Assembly (NCBI GenBank): GCA_964538085.1
Contig: CAZIDF010000005.1
Location: 172,105-236,104 of the forward strand
Direction: 5' to 3'
Length of the DNA: 64,000 bases
Origin: G020348385 sp964538085
Lineage (GTDB): Bacteria > Acidobacteriota > Aminicenantia > Aminicenantales > Aminicenantaceae
Part shown: positions 48,603-57,228 of the stretch, one piece after another
Layout of the letters: every line of letters begins with the position of its first letter
Numbering within the stretch: position 1 is the first letter of the stretch
Position numbers and translations under genes: made by a program
Notes under the pieces: generated by a model
Database searches by the model: none
What the model saw: only the letters and a program-made list of their open reading frames with translations
Told to the model about the DNA's origin: nothing

Positions 48603-50945
48603 ATGAAAAGACTGATTTTTGTTTTGGTTTTTAGCCTTCTCCCCCTGTTTATGTTCGGACAGGATGTAGTGGAGAAGATCGAAATCGTCGGGAACGAAAG
48701 GGTTACCGATGAGACCATCATGTATTACCTGTCTTCAAGAGAGGGAGAGTATTTCAACGAAAATTTGTTGAAACGGGATTTCAAGGTTTTGTGGTCGACT
48801 GGCTTTTTTGCCAATATCAAGATCGAACAGGATAGAGGAACTAGCGGAAAGATCATCAGGATCACGATCGAAGAAAATCCGATAGTCAAAGAAATCACCT
48901 ACAAGACTGGAAAAAAGGTGAAGGAAAAGGATATTCTCGAAAAACTCAATGAAAATGATGAAAATGTGCTTCCTTATTCCTACTACAGCCCTTTTAAAAT
49001 ACAAAGGATCACAGCGACGATTCAGGATCTCTTGTTCGAAAAAGGTCTTATGGATGGCAAAGTCGACGTCCAGACAGCCAAAAAAGGGAATAATGAGGTA
49101 GAGATCATTTTTGAAGTCGACGAAGGCCCGAAACTTAGGGTTGGGGAAATCGCATTTGAAGGAAGAACGAAACTGCGCGAAAGCACACTTCGCTCAGCCT
49201 TTTCCGAAAACAGAGAGCACAGTGTTTTGGCCTGGATAATGGGGAAGGATTCCTACAAGCCAAACAAGCTGGACGAGGATATCGCCAATCTTAAAACAAG
49301 GCTTCAGGAACATGGGTTCATGGAGGCCACGATCGGAGAGCCCCTTATCGAGGATATTACCAAGAGAACGATTTTTCTCAAGAAACAAACGATGAAAAAG
49401 ATCACCATCCCGGTCGATCCTGGCTACCGGTATTTTGTAGGGGATGTCAATATCGAAGGAAACCAAGTAATCTCCACGCAGTACCTACGAAAACTGATCC
49501 AGCTGAAAAAGGGAGAGATTTACAGCGCGAAATTGCGCGAGGATTCGGTGGAAAAAGTAAGAGAGGTGTACAATGATACAGGGTACCTGGGCGCGCAGAT
49601 CATGCCCGTCGAGAGCCTGGATCCTAAAAGAAAACTTGTCAATATTTCTTTCAATATCCAAGAGGGTGATGTATTTTATGTCCATCGTCTCGAAATCAAA
49701 GGCAACACATACACAAAAGATAGGGTCATCCGGAGAGAGATATTGCTCACTGAAGGCATGCGTTTCAGCCTCGCCATATTCAAAGACAGCATCCTGAGAA
49801 TGAGGCAGTTGGGATTGGTCGATATGGAGGGAGAGCCGGACATACAACCCAGTCCGGATAATCCCACACAGCTCGACATCACCCTTCGCGTGAAGGAGTT
49901 ACAGAGGAACAACATCCAATTTACGGCAGGTTACAGCGGATATGAAGGAACCTTCGTGGCATTGAGCTACTCCACCGTGAATTTTCTAGGAGCCGGAGAG
50001 ACTCTGGAGCTGGGAGTTCAATACGGGAAGAGGGTCAAGACGTATTCCTTTGGTTTTTCAGAGCCATATGTTTTCGATCTACCCTTGACTCTCGGATTCA
50101 ATTTATACGATCGTTTCAATGCCTATCCGGGTCTGTTCGACCAAAAATCCAAAGGAATCGACCTGCAAGCCTCCGCAAGGATTTTTGGCTACTGGAGAAC
50201 GGGCCTCGTGTACAGTCTCCAGAATCTCGAGATGTCCGAACCCAGTGTGGAATATAACCAATATTATGACCCCTATTATGGTTACGGCAGCAGCTATATG
50301 AATCCGTATTATTACGGCTCGTATGGTTACGGGAAATACAACATGAGTTCTATCACACCCACGCTGTACCAGAGCACCATCGATAGTCCCTTGACACCCT
50401 CGAGGGGAACTTTGATCTTGGCATCGGTTAAGTTCGCAGGCGGTCCTCTGGGTGGGGATGTCCAGCTCATCAAACCGCGTTTCGAGTTTACTCACTATCA
50501 ACCTACATTCGGGGAGCAAAGGTTCGGGATTCACTTCGAATATTCCTTCATCAGGACATCCGGAGATTCTTCCATCCCCTACTGGGAACGTTTTTATTTA
50601 GGTGGAGAACGGTCTATCCGAGGGTACGAGATCTACACCATCGGGCCCCGCAACGAAAATGGACAAAACCTTGGAGGGGATAAATCGCTGGTTTTAAATG
50701 CCGAATATATCATACCCGTGGGCGGGCCGATCTACTCCATTTTCTTTTTCGATATCGGAAATGCTTTAGCAAGGGAGCAGAAGTTCAGTTTCAACGAAAT
50801 GTATTTTTCTACAGGATTGGAGATGAGAATTTTTGTTCCGGCATTACGTGTTCCCTTCAGGCTCATCTTTGCTTATAATAATAAAAAAATCTACCGAGAT
50901 GATTCCAATTTCGCATTTCGTTTTGCGATAGGAACGACATTTTAG
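48603..50945 (+). CDS. bamA: Outer membrane protein assembly factor BamA
   Basis: Protein of 780 residues with a signal peptide (about 1-19). POTRA domains fill about 20-430, each showing the VxxIxIxGNxxxxxxxIxxxL pattern (VEKIEIVGNERVTDETIMYYL, VGDVNIEGNQVISTQYLRKLI, VHRLEIKGNTYTKDRVIRREI). The C-terminal Omp85 barrel has VALSYSTVNFLGAGETLELG, the conserved FYLGGERSIRGYE in the lid-lock/strand region, and ends in Phe. A Tyr/Gly-rich surface loop (about 545-580, YYDPYYGYGSSYMNPYYYGS) is unusual. It inserts barrel proteins in the outer membrane. Confidence 0.96.
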   Translation: MKRLIFVLVFSLLPLFMFGQDVVEKIEIVGNERVTDETIMYYLSSREGEYFNENLLKRDFKVLWSTGFFANIKIEQDRGTSGKIIRITIEENPIVKEITYKTGKKVKEKDILEKLNENDENVLPYSYYSPFKIQRITATIQDLLFEKGLMDGKVDVQTAKKGNNEVEIIFEVDEGPKLRVGEIAFEGRTKLRESTLRSAFSENREHSVLAWIMGKDSYKPNKLDEDIANLKTRLQEHGFMEATIGEPLIEDITKRTIFLKKQTMKKITIPVDPGYRYFVGDVNIEGNQVISTQYLRKLIQLKKGEIYSAKLREDSVEKVREVYNDTGYLGAQIMPVESLDPKRKLVNISFNIQEGDVFYVHRLEIKGNTYTKDRVIRREILLTEGMRFSLAIFKDSILRMRQLGLVDMEGEPDIQPSPDNPTQLDITLRVKELQRNNIQFTAGYSGYEGTFVALSYSTVNFLGAGETLELGVQYGKRVKTYSFGFSEPYVFDLPLTLGFNLYDRFNAYPGLFDQKSKGIDLQASARIFGYWRTGLVYSLQNLEMSEPSVEYNQYYDPYYGYGSSYMNPYYYGSYGYGKYNMSSITPTLYQSTIDSPLTPSRGTLILASVKFAGGPLGGDVQLIKPRFEFTHYQPTFGEQRFGIHFEYSFIRTSGDSSIPYWERFYLGGERSIRGYEIYTIGPRNENGQNLGGDKSLVLNAEYIIPVGGPIYSIFFFDIGNALAREQKFSFNEMYFSTGLEMRIFVPALRVPFRLIFAYNNKKIYRDDSNFAFRFAIGTTF

Positions 50946-50987
50946 CCAATGACACGAAAAAACAGATTCTAAAAAAGGAGGCTTAGG

Positions 50988-51524
50988 ATGAAAAGGAGAA
51001 GCGCACGCAAAAAAATCCTGCTGGTTCTATTGGTTGCCGGTTTGGTATCTTTCGGGTATGCCCAACAACCCATGAAGTATGGCGTGGTCAATTCCCAAGA
51101 TGTGCTCGAAAAATCGGCGGAAGGGAAAAAGGTAACAGCCCAGCTCGAGGCAAAGAACAAGACACTCCAGGAAGATTTGGCCCGACTGGATGACAAAATC
51201 CGGGATCTTGAAACAAGGCTCAACACGCAGAGACTCACCCTCAGCCAAGAAGCCTTATCCAATCTCGTTGCAGACTTAGAAAGACAAAGAACGGATAGGA
51301 CCCGTTTTGTCGAGGATTCACGCCGAGAACTGAATGATCTTACGAATAGACTATTCGCGAAGCTACAGAACGATCTCCGCCCGATCATTACTGAAGTCGG
51401 AAAGGAAAAAAATTTAGATATGATTTTCGATATAGCCGGGAGCGGTATCATCTATTTTAATCCGGCCGTGGATCTTACTCAAGAGGTCATCCAAAAATAC
51501 GACGCCTCGAAGGGCTCTGAATAA
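50988..51524 (+). CDS. skp: OmpH/Skp family periplasmic chaperone
   Basis: Protein of 178 residues with a signal peptide (about 1-25) and AAGGAGG upstream. After the short YGVVNSQDVLEKSAEGK strand the middle (about 45-135) is a long charged coiled coil, the tentacles of Skp, and the end (EKNLDMIFDIAGSGIIYFNPAVDLTQEVIQKYD) is the family's closing strand. It escorts unfolded outer-membrane proteins to BamA, encoded just upstream. Confidence 0.9.
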   Translation: MKRRSARKKILLVLLVAGLVSFGYAQQPMKYGVVNSQDVLEKSAEGKKVTAQLEAKNKTLQEDLARLDDKIRDLETRLNTQRLTLSQEALSNLVADLERQRTDRTRFVEDSRRELNDLTNRLFAKLQNDLRPIITEVGKEKNLDMIFDIAGSGIIYFNPAVDLTQEVIQKYDASKGSE

Positions 51525-51530
51525 ACGAAA

Positions 51531-51977
51531 TTGTTCGATATAGAAAAAATTCTCCGCATGCTTCCCCACCGGTATCCCTTTCTATTGGTGGATAGGGTTT
51601 TAGAGATGGAAAAGGGAAAGTCCATCGTGGCCATTAAAAATGTGACGATCAATGAGCATTTTTTTCAGGGACACTTTCCGGTTCTCAAGGTGATGCCAGG
51701 AGTATTGGTCGTGGAAGCTTTGGCTCAAGCAGGGGGTATCCTTCTGTATAATTCTATTCCGAATCCCGATGAAAAACTCGTCTTCCTCAGCAAGATAGAC
51801 AACTTAAAATTCAGAAAGCCCGTTGTGCCTGGTGACCAGCTCAGGCTAGAGATCGAGCTTGTCAAGCTCAAAAGTCGTGTGGCCCATGTTAGGGCAAGGG
51901 CAATCGTGGATCAAGAAGTCGTGACAGAAGGCGATATCTTGGCCTCTCTGACGGACTTTGAGGGGCTGCATGAGTGA
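51531..51977 (+). CDS. fabZ: 3-hydroxyacyl-[acyl-carrier-protein] dehydratase FabZ
   Basis: Protein of 148 residues from TTG 51531; the conserved N-terminus IEKILRMLPHRYPFLLVDRV begins at once and no ATG is available. The hot-dog active site is HFFQGHFPVLKVMPGVLVVEALAQ, with the catalytic His and Glu. It dehydrates 3-hydroxyacyl-ACP, competing with LpxA for the hydroxyacyl pool. LpxA starts inside its last codons (eight-base overlap). Confidence 0.94.
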   Translation: MFDIEKILRMLPHRYPFLLVDRVLEMEKGKSIVAIKNVTINEHFFQGHFPVLKVMPGVLVVEALAQAGGILLYNSIPNPDEKLVFLSKIDNLKFRKPVVPGDQLRLEIELVKLKSRVAHVRARAIVDQEVVTEGDILASLTDFEGLHE

Positions 51978-52794
51978 CGGGGAAGCATCCGTCCACCCAT
52001 CTGCTTCTGTTCATCCCAAAGCACAACTGGATACTGGGGTAAAGATCGGCCCCTACGTCGTTATCGGAGAAGGTGTCACCATCCTCAAAGACACCGTGAT
52101 CGAGGCCCATGTTTGTATTTTGGGGAAGACGGAAGTGGGAAAATGCTGCCGGTTCTCTCCCTTTTCTTCCATCGGAACAGAACCTCAAGATCTCTCCTAC
52201 AAGGGGGAGGAAACCAGCGTCAAAATCGGGAACGATAACATCTTCCGGGAGTTTCTGACCGTTCATCGAGGTACCGTCAGGGGCCGGGGAGAAACCGTTA
52301 TCGGGAGCGGTAACTACTTCATGGCCTATTCTCACGTCGCCCATGATTGTGTTGTGGGAGACGAAACCGTATTCCTCCATGGGGCGACGATCGGCGGGCA
52401 TGTCGATGTCGATGATTTTTCCACCGTGGGAGCCTTGAGTGGAATCCATCAATTCTGCCGGATCGGGAAGTTCGCTTTCATAGGAGGTAATACGGTTATC
52501 ACTCAGGATGTCCTTCCCTATTGCCGGGTGGCAGGAGCGCGGCCGACCCTCTTTTATGGATTGAATGCCATTGGCCTGCGAAGACAGGGGTTTGCCAAAG
52601 AGAGGATCAAGGCCTTGAAGGAAATGTTCAAGATTATTTTTTATTCCGGCCTGAATACGACCCAGGCGATCGAAGAGATCGAGAAAAGATATCCTCCAGG
52701 AGAGGATCGGGATGAGATTCTTCGTTTCATCCGGGATTCTAAGAGAGGGATCGTGAAGAAGCCATCGGAGAAATGGAACCAAGACTGGGAGTGA
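51970..52794 (+). CDS. lpxA: Acyl-ACP--UDP-N-acetylglucosamine O-acyltransferase LpxA
   Basis: Protein of 274 residues from ATG 51970 overlapping fabZ; a TTG at 51958 would add four residues only. Hexapeptide left-handed helix repeats run from about 8 to 190, and the catalytic His125 stands in YSHVAHDCVVGD, exactly the expected position. The C-terminal helical part starts at GLRRQGFAKERIKALKEMFK. It adds the first acyl chain of lipid A. The natural acceptor could be UDP-GlcNAc or its 3-amino analogue, because an oxidoreductase of the GnnA kind lies two genes downstream. Confidence 0.94.
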   Translation: MSDGEASVHPSASVHPKAQLDTGVKIGPYVVIGEGVTILKDTVIEAHVCILGKTEVGKCCRFSPFSSIGTEPQDLSYKGEETSVKIGNDNIFREFLTVHRGTVRGRGETVIGSGNYFMAYSHVAHDCVVGDETVFLHGATIGGHVDVDDFSTVGALSGIHQFCRIGKFAFIGGNTVITQDVLPYCRVAGARPTLFYGLNAIGLRRQGFAKERIKALKEMFKIIFYSGLNTTQAIEEIEKRYPPGEDRDEILRFIRDSKRGIVKKPSEKWNQDWE

Positions 52795-53576
52795 TAGCCG
52801 GCTCTGGCGAGTTTCCGGTTCATGTCTGCCGGGAAGCTCAGAGAGAGGGTTACCTGTGTGTGGTTGCTGGAATCAAGGGGGAAGCAGAACATAACTTTGA
52901 AAAAAATGTTAAAAATTTTGCGTGGTTCGGTATCCATGAGATCGGCAATTTGATCGGTTTTTTCAAAAAAAACCAGGTTTCGGAAGCCGTGTTTGCCGGA
53001 AAGATAGACCACCGCCTAATCTATAAAAGCGAGGAATTGAGGAAAACCTTGCCCTTGCTGTTGGGAACGGGAAAAAATTGGACTCCCACGACTTTGATCC
53101 AAACAGCTATCCAAGTTTTTGCCGATCAAGGGATCACGATTAAAGATCCTACCCCCTACATCGCATCAGCTTTTTGTGAGGAGGGGAACCTGACTGAAAC
53201 GAAACCCTCTCCTCAGATGGAGGAGGAAATCCTTTTTGGTTGGGATATTGCCAGGAAACTTGCTGATCTCGACATCGGACAGACCGTCATCGTCAAAGGC
53301 AAAGCGATTGTAGCGGTGGAAGGAATCGAAGGAACGGATGAAGCCATCCTACGCGCAGGAGAGTTGGGAGGAAAGGGGATCGTTGTCGTGAAGGTCAGCC
53401 GGTCCTCTCAAGACCCGCGGATCGATCTGCCTGCGATCGGACTCGAGACCATCCAAAGTCTTGTCCAAGCCGGAGGGCAAGGGTTGGGTTTCGAAGCGCA
53501 TAAAATTCCTTTTTTCCAGAAAGAGGAAGCGATATTTCTGGCAAATAAGCATGGCGTGTCCATTGTCGCTAAATAG
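52773..53576 (+). CDS. lpxI: UDP-2,3-diacylglucosamine pyrophosphatase LpxI
   Basis: Protein of 267 residues of the former DUF1009 family. It has the N-terminal LGVIAGSGEFPVHVCREAQREG, the central LRKTLPLLLGTGKNWTPTTLIQTAI and the C-terminal DLDIGQTVIVKGKAIVAVEGIEGTDEAI...KVSRSSQDPRIDLPAIGLETI. It releases UMP to form lipid X and replaces LpxH in many lineages. It overlaps lpxA by 22 bases. Confidence 0.94.
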   Translation: MEPRLGVIAGSGEFPVHVCREAQREGYLCVVAGIKGEAEHNFEKNVKNFAWFGIHEIGNLIGFFKKNQVSEAVFAGKIDHRLIYKSEELRKTLPLLLGTGKNWTPTTLIQTAIQVFADQGITIKDPTPYIASAFCEEGNLTETKPSPQMEEEILFGWDIARKLADLDIGQTVIVKGKAIVAVEGIEGTDEAILRAGELGGKGIVVVKVSRSSQDPRIDLPAIGLETIQSLVQAGGQGLGFEAHKIPFFQKEEAIFLANKHGVSIVAK

Positions 53577-53604
53577 TGTATAATATTCAATCAGAGTGAG
53601 GGCC

Positions 53605-54519
53605 ATGGAAAAAGTCAAAGTAGGCATCATCGGCGTTGGATATTTGGGCACCCAGCATGCCAGAATTTTGTCCTATTTAGAGAGAGCCGAGCTAATAGGC
53701 GTCGCCGATATCGATTTTAAGAAAGCCATGGTTATCGGAAACCGGCACGGTGTAAAGTATTATGACAATTATGAAAACATGCTGGATGAGATCGATGCCG
53801 GCATCGTGGCCACACCCACTTCCGAACACTTCGCTATTTCTAAGAGACTTCTCGAAGAGGGAAAATCTGTCCTTGTCGAGAAGCCCATTACCGAGACAGT
53901 CGAACAAGCCGAGGAGTTGGTTTCTGTGGCAAACAAGAACGGGATCATCCTGCAGATCGGGCATCTCGAGAGGTTTAATCCGGCTGTCGAGGCGCTGGAA
54001 AATCTGATTTCTGAACCCAAATTTATCGAAGTTCAGCGGTTGGGATCTTTTTCTGCTCGGTCTCTGGACATCGATGTCGTGCTCGATTTGATGATCCACG
54101 ACCTGGACATCATCATGGCGCTGATCAAGGATGAGGTGAAAGTCATTCGGTCTTCAGGTATTCATGTTCTCTCCGATAAGATCGATATCGCCAATGCCCG
54201 ATTGGAGTTTGCCTCAGGTTGTATAGCAACACTGACGGCCAGTCGTGTCCATCAGGGCAAGGTGAGAAAGCTTCGCATCTTTGAACCCACCTCCTATTAT
54301 TCCATCGATTACATCGACCAAGAGGTGAAAGTTTTTCCGCTCAACGGCCGTCAAACGGACATTAAGACACTGAAGATAAAAAAAGAAGAGCCGCTCAAAA
54401 AAGAACTACAGAATTTCTTTCGTTGCATCATCGACGGGAAAAAGAGGAAAGTCACAGGCGAAGAAGGGCTCCGGGCTCTCAAGCTTGCCTACAGTGTCCT
54501 GAGCGAAGCCGAGGCGTAA
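53605..54519 (+). CDS. Gfo/Idh/MocA family oxidoreductase (possible GnnA-like)
   Basis: Protein of 304 residues from ATG 53605 (a GTG at 53596 adds three). An N-terminal Rossmann loop (VGIIGVGYLGTQHARIL) is followed by VATPTSEHFAISKRLLEEGKSVLVEKPITET, with the EKP motif, and GHLERFNPAVEAL, a form common in lipopolysaccharide gene clusters. Position after lpxA-lpxI suggests UDP-GlcNAc 3-dehydrogenation as in GnnA, which needs a GnnB aminotransferase to make the 3-amino sugar. No DegT-type aminotransferase follows here. Other sugar oxidoreductase roles remain possible. Confidence 0.87.
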   Translation: MEKVKVGIIGVGYLGTQHARILSYLERAELIGVADIDFKKAMVIGNRHGVKYYDNYENMLDEIDAGIVATPTSEHFAISKRLLEEGKSVLVEKPITETVEQAEELVSVANKNGIILQIGHLERFNPAVEALENLISEPKFIEVQRLGSFSARSLDIDVVLDLMIHDLDIIMALIKDEVKVIRSSGIHVLSDKIDIANARLEFASGCIATLTASRVHQGKVRKLRIFEPTSYYSIDYIDQEVKVFPLNGRQTDIKTLKIKKEEPLKKELQNFFRCIIDGKKRKVTGEEGLRALKLAYSVLSEAEA

Positions 54520-54524
54520 GCTGA

Positions 54525-55000
54525 TTAGCGCAGGATCTTGACGGTCTGGCCACTCTTGGGTGTTGAACCCAGCTCCCCTCCATTCATGATGGCGAATTTG
54601 GGCCATAGGTCTTTGGCTATTCCGGCATTTTGGAAAATCGTCTGGAGACTGTCTCTTCCATTCGCCTTGACCAACCGAATCCTTTGAGGTTGTCTGTCGA
54701 GAAATTTTCTATCCCTTAGTTCTTGGAAGGAGCCGACTACGGTTTGGAATTGTGTGTCATATTGGCCAAATTCGGGTTTTGCACTCAAGTCTCCCCGCCT
54801 TCCTGCTGAGAAATATCATAGATCTGGTGATAGGAAGCCAATCCGTTGGCTGAGTTTGGCCACACTGTGACGGGCATTGACATGTCCCAGTTCGTGTGCC
54901 AATACCACGGGCCAGCTCTGCTTCAGAATTCATCAAGGCAAGGATGCCTCGCGTGACATAAACATAACCTCCTGTATTCCTCCATCCCTTTGGGTGGAAA
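54525..55000 (-). pseudogene. M48 metallopeptidase (BepA/YfgC-like) remnant
   Basis: Reading on the minus strand: GGYVYVTRGILALMNSEAELA (the strand before the active site) is in one frame; one base further the frame shifts and reads VVLAHELGHVNARHSVAKLSQRIGFL, the zinc motif HELGH being at 54882-54896, then a stop. A third piece (54525-54788) reads as the C-terminal domain of such peptidases (QYDTQFQTVVGSFQELRD...RIRLVKANGRDSLQ). About half of the protease domain and all of the N-terminus are missing. A single extra C in GCCCG would explain the frameshift, but the internal deletion cannot be a sequencing slip. The gene is dead. Confidence 0.85.
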
Positions 55001-55042
55001 AGCCAAGCTCTCAAAGCTCGTTTTTGTGATGGATCTGCGGGT

Positions 55043-55774
55043 TTATTCCTCTTTTTTAAATAAAGAATCCTCAAGGCCTGTGTTGATGGCGACATCCGTG
55101 AAGGTCATGACCATGCTTTCTTCGCCCTCCTGAACAATTCTGAGGGTGTGAAAAACCATTACGCCTTCTATTTTTTCATAATCGGAATAAAAGGTCTCGG
55201 TATCCACTTCGACTCCTGCCATACCTAGAGCCATGGCCTTGGTTTTGTGCACAAGATATGTTTTGGCATCCAGATACAAGGTCTCAACGTGCCCGTCATC
55301 GTATGACTGCTCGACGACGACATAGTCATTTCCTTCGATAGTTTCCTTGCCTTTGTAGGTGTAGGAGATGCCGAATTTCTCCGGATTGAGAAGAGCGCCG
55401 TTTCCCATGGCCATTCGTTTGAGTTCCTTTGCCTCTTCTTCGGGCATGTCTTGAACGCTTCCTGTATTGGGATCCACACCCCAACCATTTTCTCCATCGT
55501 ATGCTTGAGTTACAACAATGCCCTGGAACTCCATGTCCATACGGGTTTTATCAGGCTCTTTCCGGTACATGGTAATCGAACCGTTGATTCCCATCGAAAT
55601 GATCTCAATCGTCCCCGAGAGTGTCATGTCCTTGATATTTTCAAGAGCTGCTTTTCCCCCCTGTGCTTCGATCATCTTGGCCTGGATCTCTTCGGACGAT
55701 TGGGCCGCTGTCTGTGTGTTGAGGTTAGCAAAGAGAAAAAGCCCTAAAATACAAACAAAGGTCCATTTTTTCAT
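55043..55774 (-). CDS. Secreted LolA-like outer-membrane lipoprotein-sorting protein
   Basis: Protein of 243 residues from ATG 55774, eight bases after GGAGG; an upstream ATG at 55804 precedes that site and is not preferred. A signal peptide (about 1-25) is followed by a predicted LolA/LppX-type half-barrel: AKMIEAQGGKAALENIKDMTLSGTIEI, ITMYRKEPDKTRMDMEFQG, VTQAYDGENGWGVDP, ending VMTFTDVAINTGLEDSLF. This is the long form often annotated outer membrane lipoprotein-sorting protein, not classical LolA, and the ligand is unknown. It lies just upstream of the broken M48 gene, perhaps formerly its operon partner. Confidence 0.75.
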   Translation of the reverse strand: MKKWTFVCILGLFLFANLNTQTAAQSSEEIQAKMIEAQGGKAALENIKDMTLSGTIEIISMGINGSITMYRKEPDKTRMDMEFQGIVVTQAYDGENGWGVDPNTGSVQDMPEEEAKELKRMAMGNGALLNPEKFGISYTYKGKETIEGNDYVVVEQSYDDGHVETLYLDAKTYLVHKTKAMALGMAGVEVDTETFYSDYEKIEGVMVFHTLRIVQEGEESMVMTFTDVAINTGLEDSLFKKEE

Positions 55775-55929
55775 GAATCTTTCCTCCTCTGATTGCTTTT
55801 TCATTGTCGATTTAGCAGAACTGGAATCCAGATTATTATAATTTTAAGCATGGTTAAAGAGCAAGAAAATCTTTACACAACCTTGACAGGGGATATTTTT
55901 TTAGATAGGAAGGTGCAAGGAGAAAACAT

Positions 55930-57009
55930 ATGCGATTCAAAACCGTTCAATACATCGAGTGGTACAAGACAAAGTCTAAGGTCGGTATCGACCTCTGCTC
56001 AAGCAGTGTAACCCAGCTCAAAAAGAAGGATCTGGATATCGATTGGGACGATCTGGAAATTTCTGGCAAAAACTTTTACGGCTTTCCTCCTCTGATCGAG
56101 GCTATTGCAGAGCGATACGGGGTGAAAGCCGAGAATGTCGTTTCCACGATCGGAACATCCCATGCGCTTTTTTTGGTGAGTGCCGCCTTGGTGGAGCCTG
56201 GCGATGTTGTGGTGATCGAGGCACCCGCCTATGAACCCCTGTTGGCCGTGCCCACTGCTTTCGAAGCCCAGGTGATAAGGCTTCCCAGAAGATTTGAGGA
56301 GAACTACGGTTTTTCTCTGGAAGAGCTGGCCTCTTTGCTCACGTCGAACACAAAGTTTGTCCTGCTGACGAACCTTCACAATCCTTCCGGTGTTTTGCTC
56401 CCCCGCCCTTTTCTCGAAAAGGTGATTCATCTTGCTGCAGAAAAAAAAGTGCCCGTCATTATCGATGAGATTTATTTGGAATTTTTGTTTGGAGAACCGA
56501 CGGCTTTTCATCTATCCGACAATGTCATCATCATATCCAGCTTGACTAAAGTTTTTGGCTTGGGGCATCTCCGGTGCGGATGGGTTCTAGCCCAACCAGA
56601 TCTGGTCAAAAGGATGCGAAGGATCATCGATTATATGAATGTGGAGGGCACGTTTATCGGAGAAAAAATCGCGCATCAAATGTTCAGGCAATTGGATTTG
56701 ATCAAGGGGAAAACCATGGCAGTCATCGAGGAAAATAAAACTGCGGTGAAGGATTTGGTCAAGCAGGAAAGGAATCTTTCTTGGGCAGAGCCAGCAGGAG
56801 GTGTGGTGTGTTTTCCTCGGATCGAGTCCGGCCTAACGGGGGATGAATTGGCAAAGGTCCTCAAGGCAGATTACGACACGGCTATCGTTCCAGGCAGTTT
56901 TTTCGAAAGACCGAAACATTTCCGGCTGGGTTTTGGCGGAGATTCGAAGATCTTAGCGGAGGGTTTGGCCAATATACGAAAAGCCCTGAGTGAAAGTCCG
57001 TCTGGATAA
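55930..57009 (+). CDS. PLP-dependent aminotransferase, class I/II
   Basis: Protein of 359 residues with AAGGAG upstream. The fold-type I features are GTSHALFLVSAALVEPGD, Asn151-Pro152 in NLHNPSG, Asp179 and Tyr182 in IIDEIYLEF, Lys207 in SSLTKVFGLGHLRCGW, and a C-terminal Arg in HFRLGFGG that binds the substrate carboxylate. Substrate not resolvable; relatives include aspartate- and valine-pyruvate-type enzymes. It is not a DegT-type sugar aminotransferase, so it is not a good GnnB candidate. Alone on its strand. Confidence 0.9.
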   Translation: MRFKTVQYIEWYKTKSKVGIDLCSSSVTQLKKKDLDIDWDDLEISGKNFYGFPPLIEAIAERYGVKAENVVSTIGTSHALFLVSAALVEPGDVVVIEAPAYEPLLAVPTAFEAQVIRLPRRFEENYGFSLEELASLLTSNTKFVLLTNLHNPSGVLLPRPFLEKVIHLAAEKKVPVIIDEIYLEFLFGEPTAFHLSDNVIIISSLTKVFGLGHLRCGWVLAQPDLVKRMRRIIDYMNVEGTFIGEKIAHQMFRQLDLIKGKTMAVIEENKTAVKDLVKQERNLSWAEPAGGVVCFPRIESGLTGDELAKVLKADYDTAIVPGSFFERPKHFRLGFGGDSKILAEGLANIRKALSESPSG

Positions 57010-57014
57010 GCTGG

Positions 57015-57206
57015 CTATTCGTTGATATTCTTTTTCAAGGATGTTGAGGGTACATCCAGTATCGTTGCCGTTTCTTCGAGGTTTTTGCCCGTGACGTTAA
57101 GAAGGTACTGGATGTAGTTCTTTTTTATATCTTCCAAGGAGGGAAGTTTCTCTCCGGGAGTTTGTTTTTTTTTCATTTCCAGATAATAGCTCAGGTAAAT
57201 CGACAT
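57015..57206 (-). CDS. Small Fis-type helix-turn-helix protein
   Basis: Protein of 63 residues with GAGGCGAAA before ATG 57206. Almost all of it is one HTH_8 (Fis-type) unit, LEDIKKNYIQYLLNVTGKNLEETATILDVPSTSLKKNI, parallel to the C-terminus of the nearby NtrC-type activator (LEDLERDYIVHILKHTENNLQKAAKILEISRTTLYSKL). It has no ATPase or receiver domain. It could bind the same upstream sites as the activator and antagonise or assist it. It is 22 bases after the DUF5658-like gene and so under the same sigma-54 promoter. Confidence 0.8.
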   Translation of the reverse strand: MSIYLSYYLEMKKKQTPGEKLPSLEDIKKNYIQYLLNVTGKNLEETATILDVPSTSLKKNINE

Positions 57207-57228
57207 TTTCGCCTCTGCTTTTCTATTA

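Noticed and set aside
55930..57009. GnnB partner for the Gfo/Idh/MocA oxidoreductase
   Set aside because: The enzyme is a class I/II aminotransferase by its motifs, not of the DegT/DnrJ/EryC1 type needed for GnnB.
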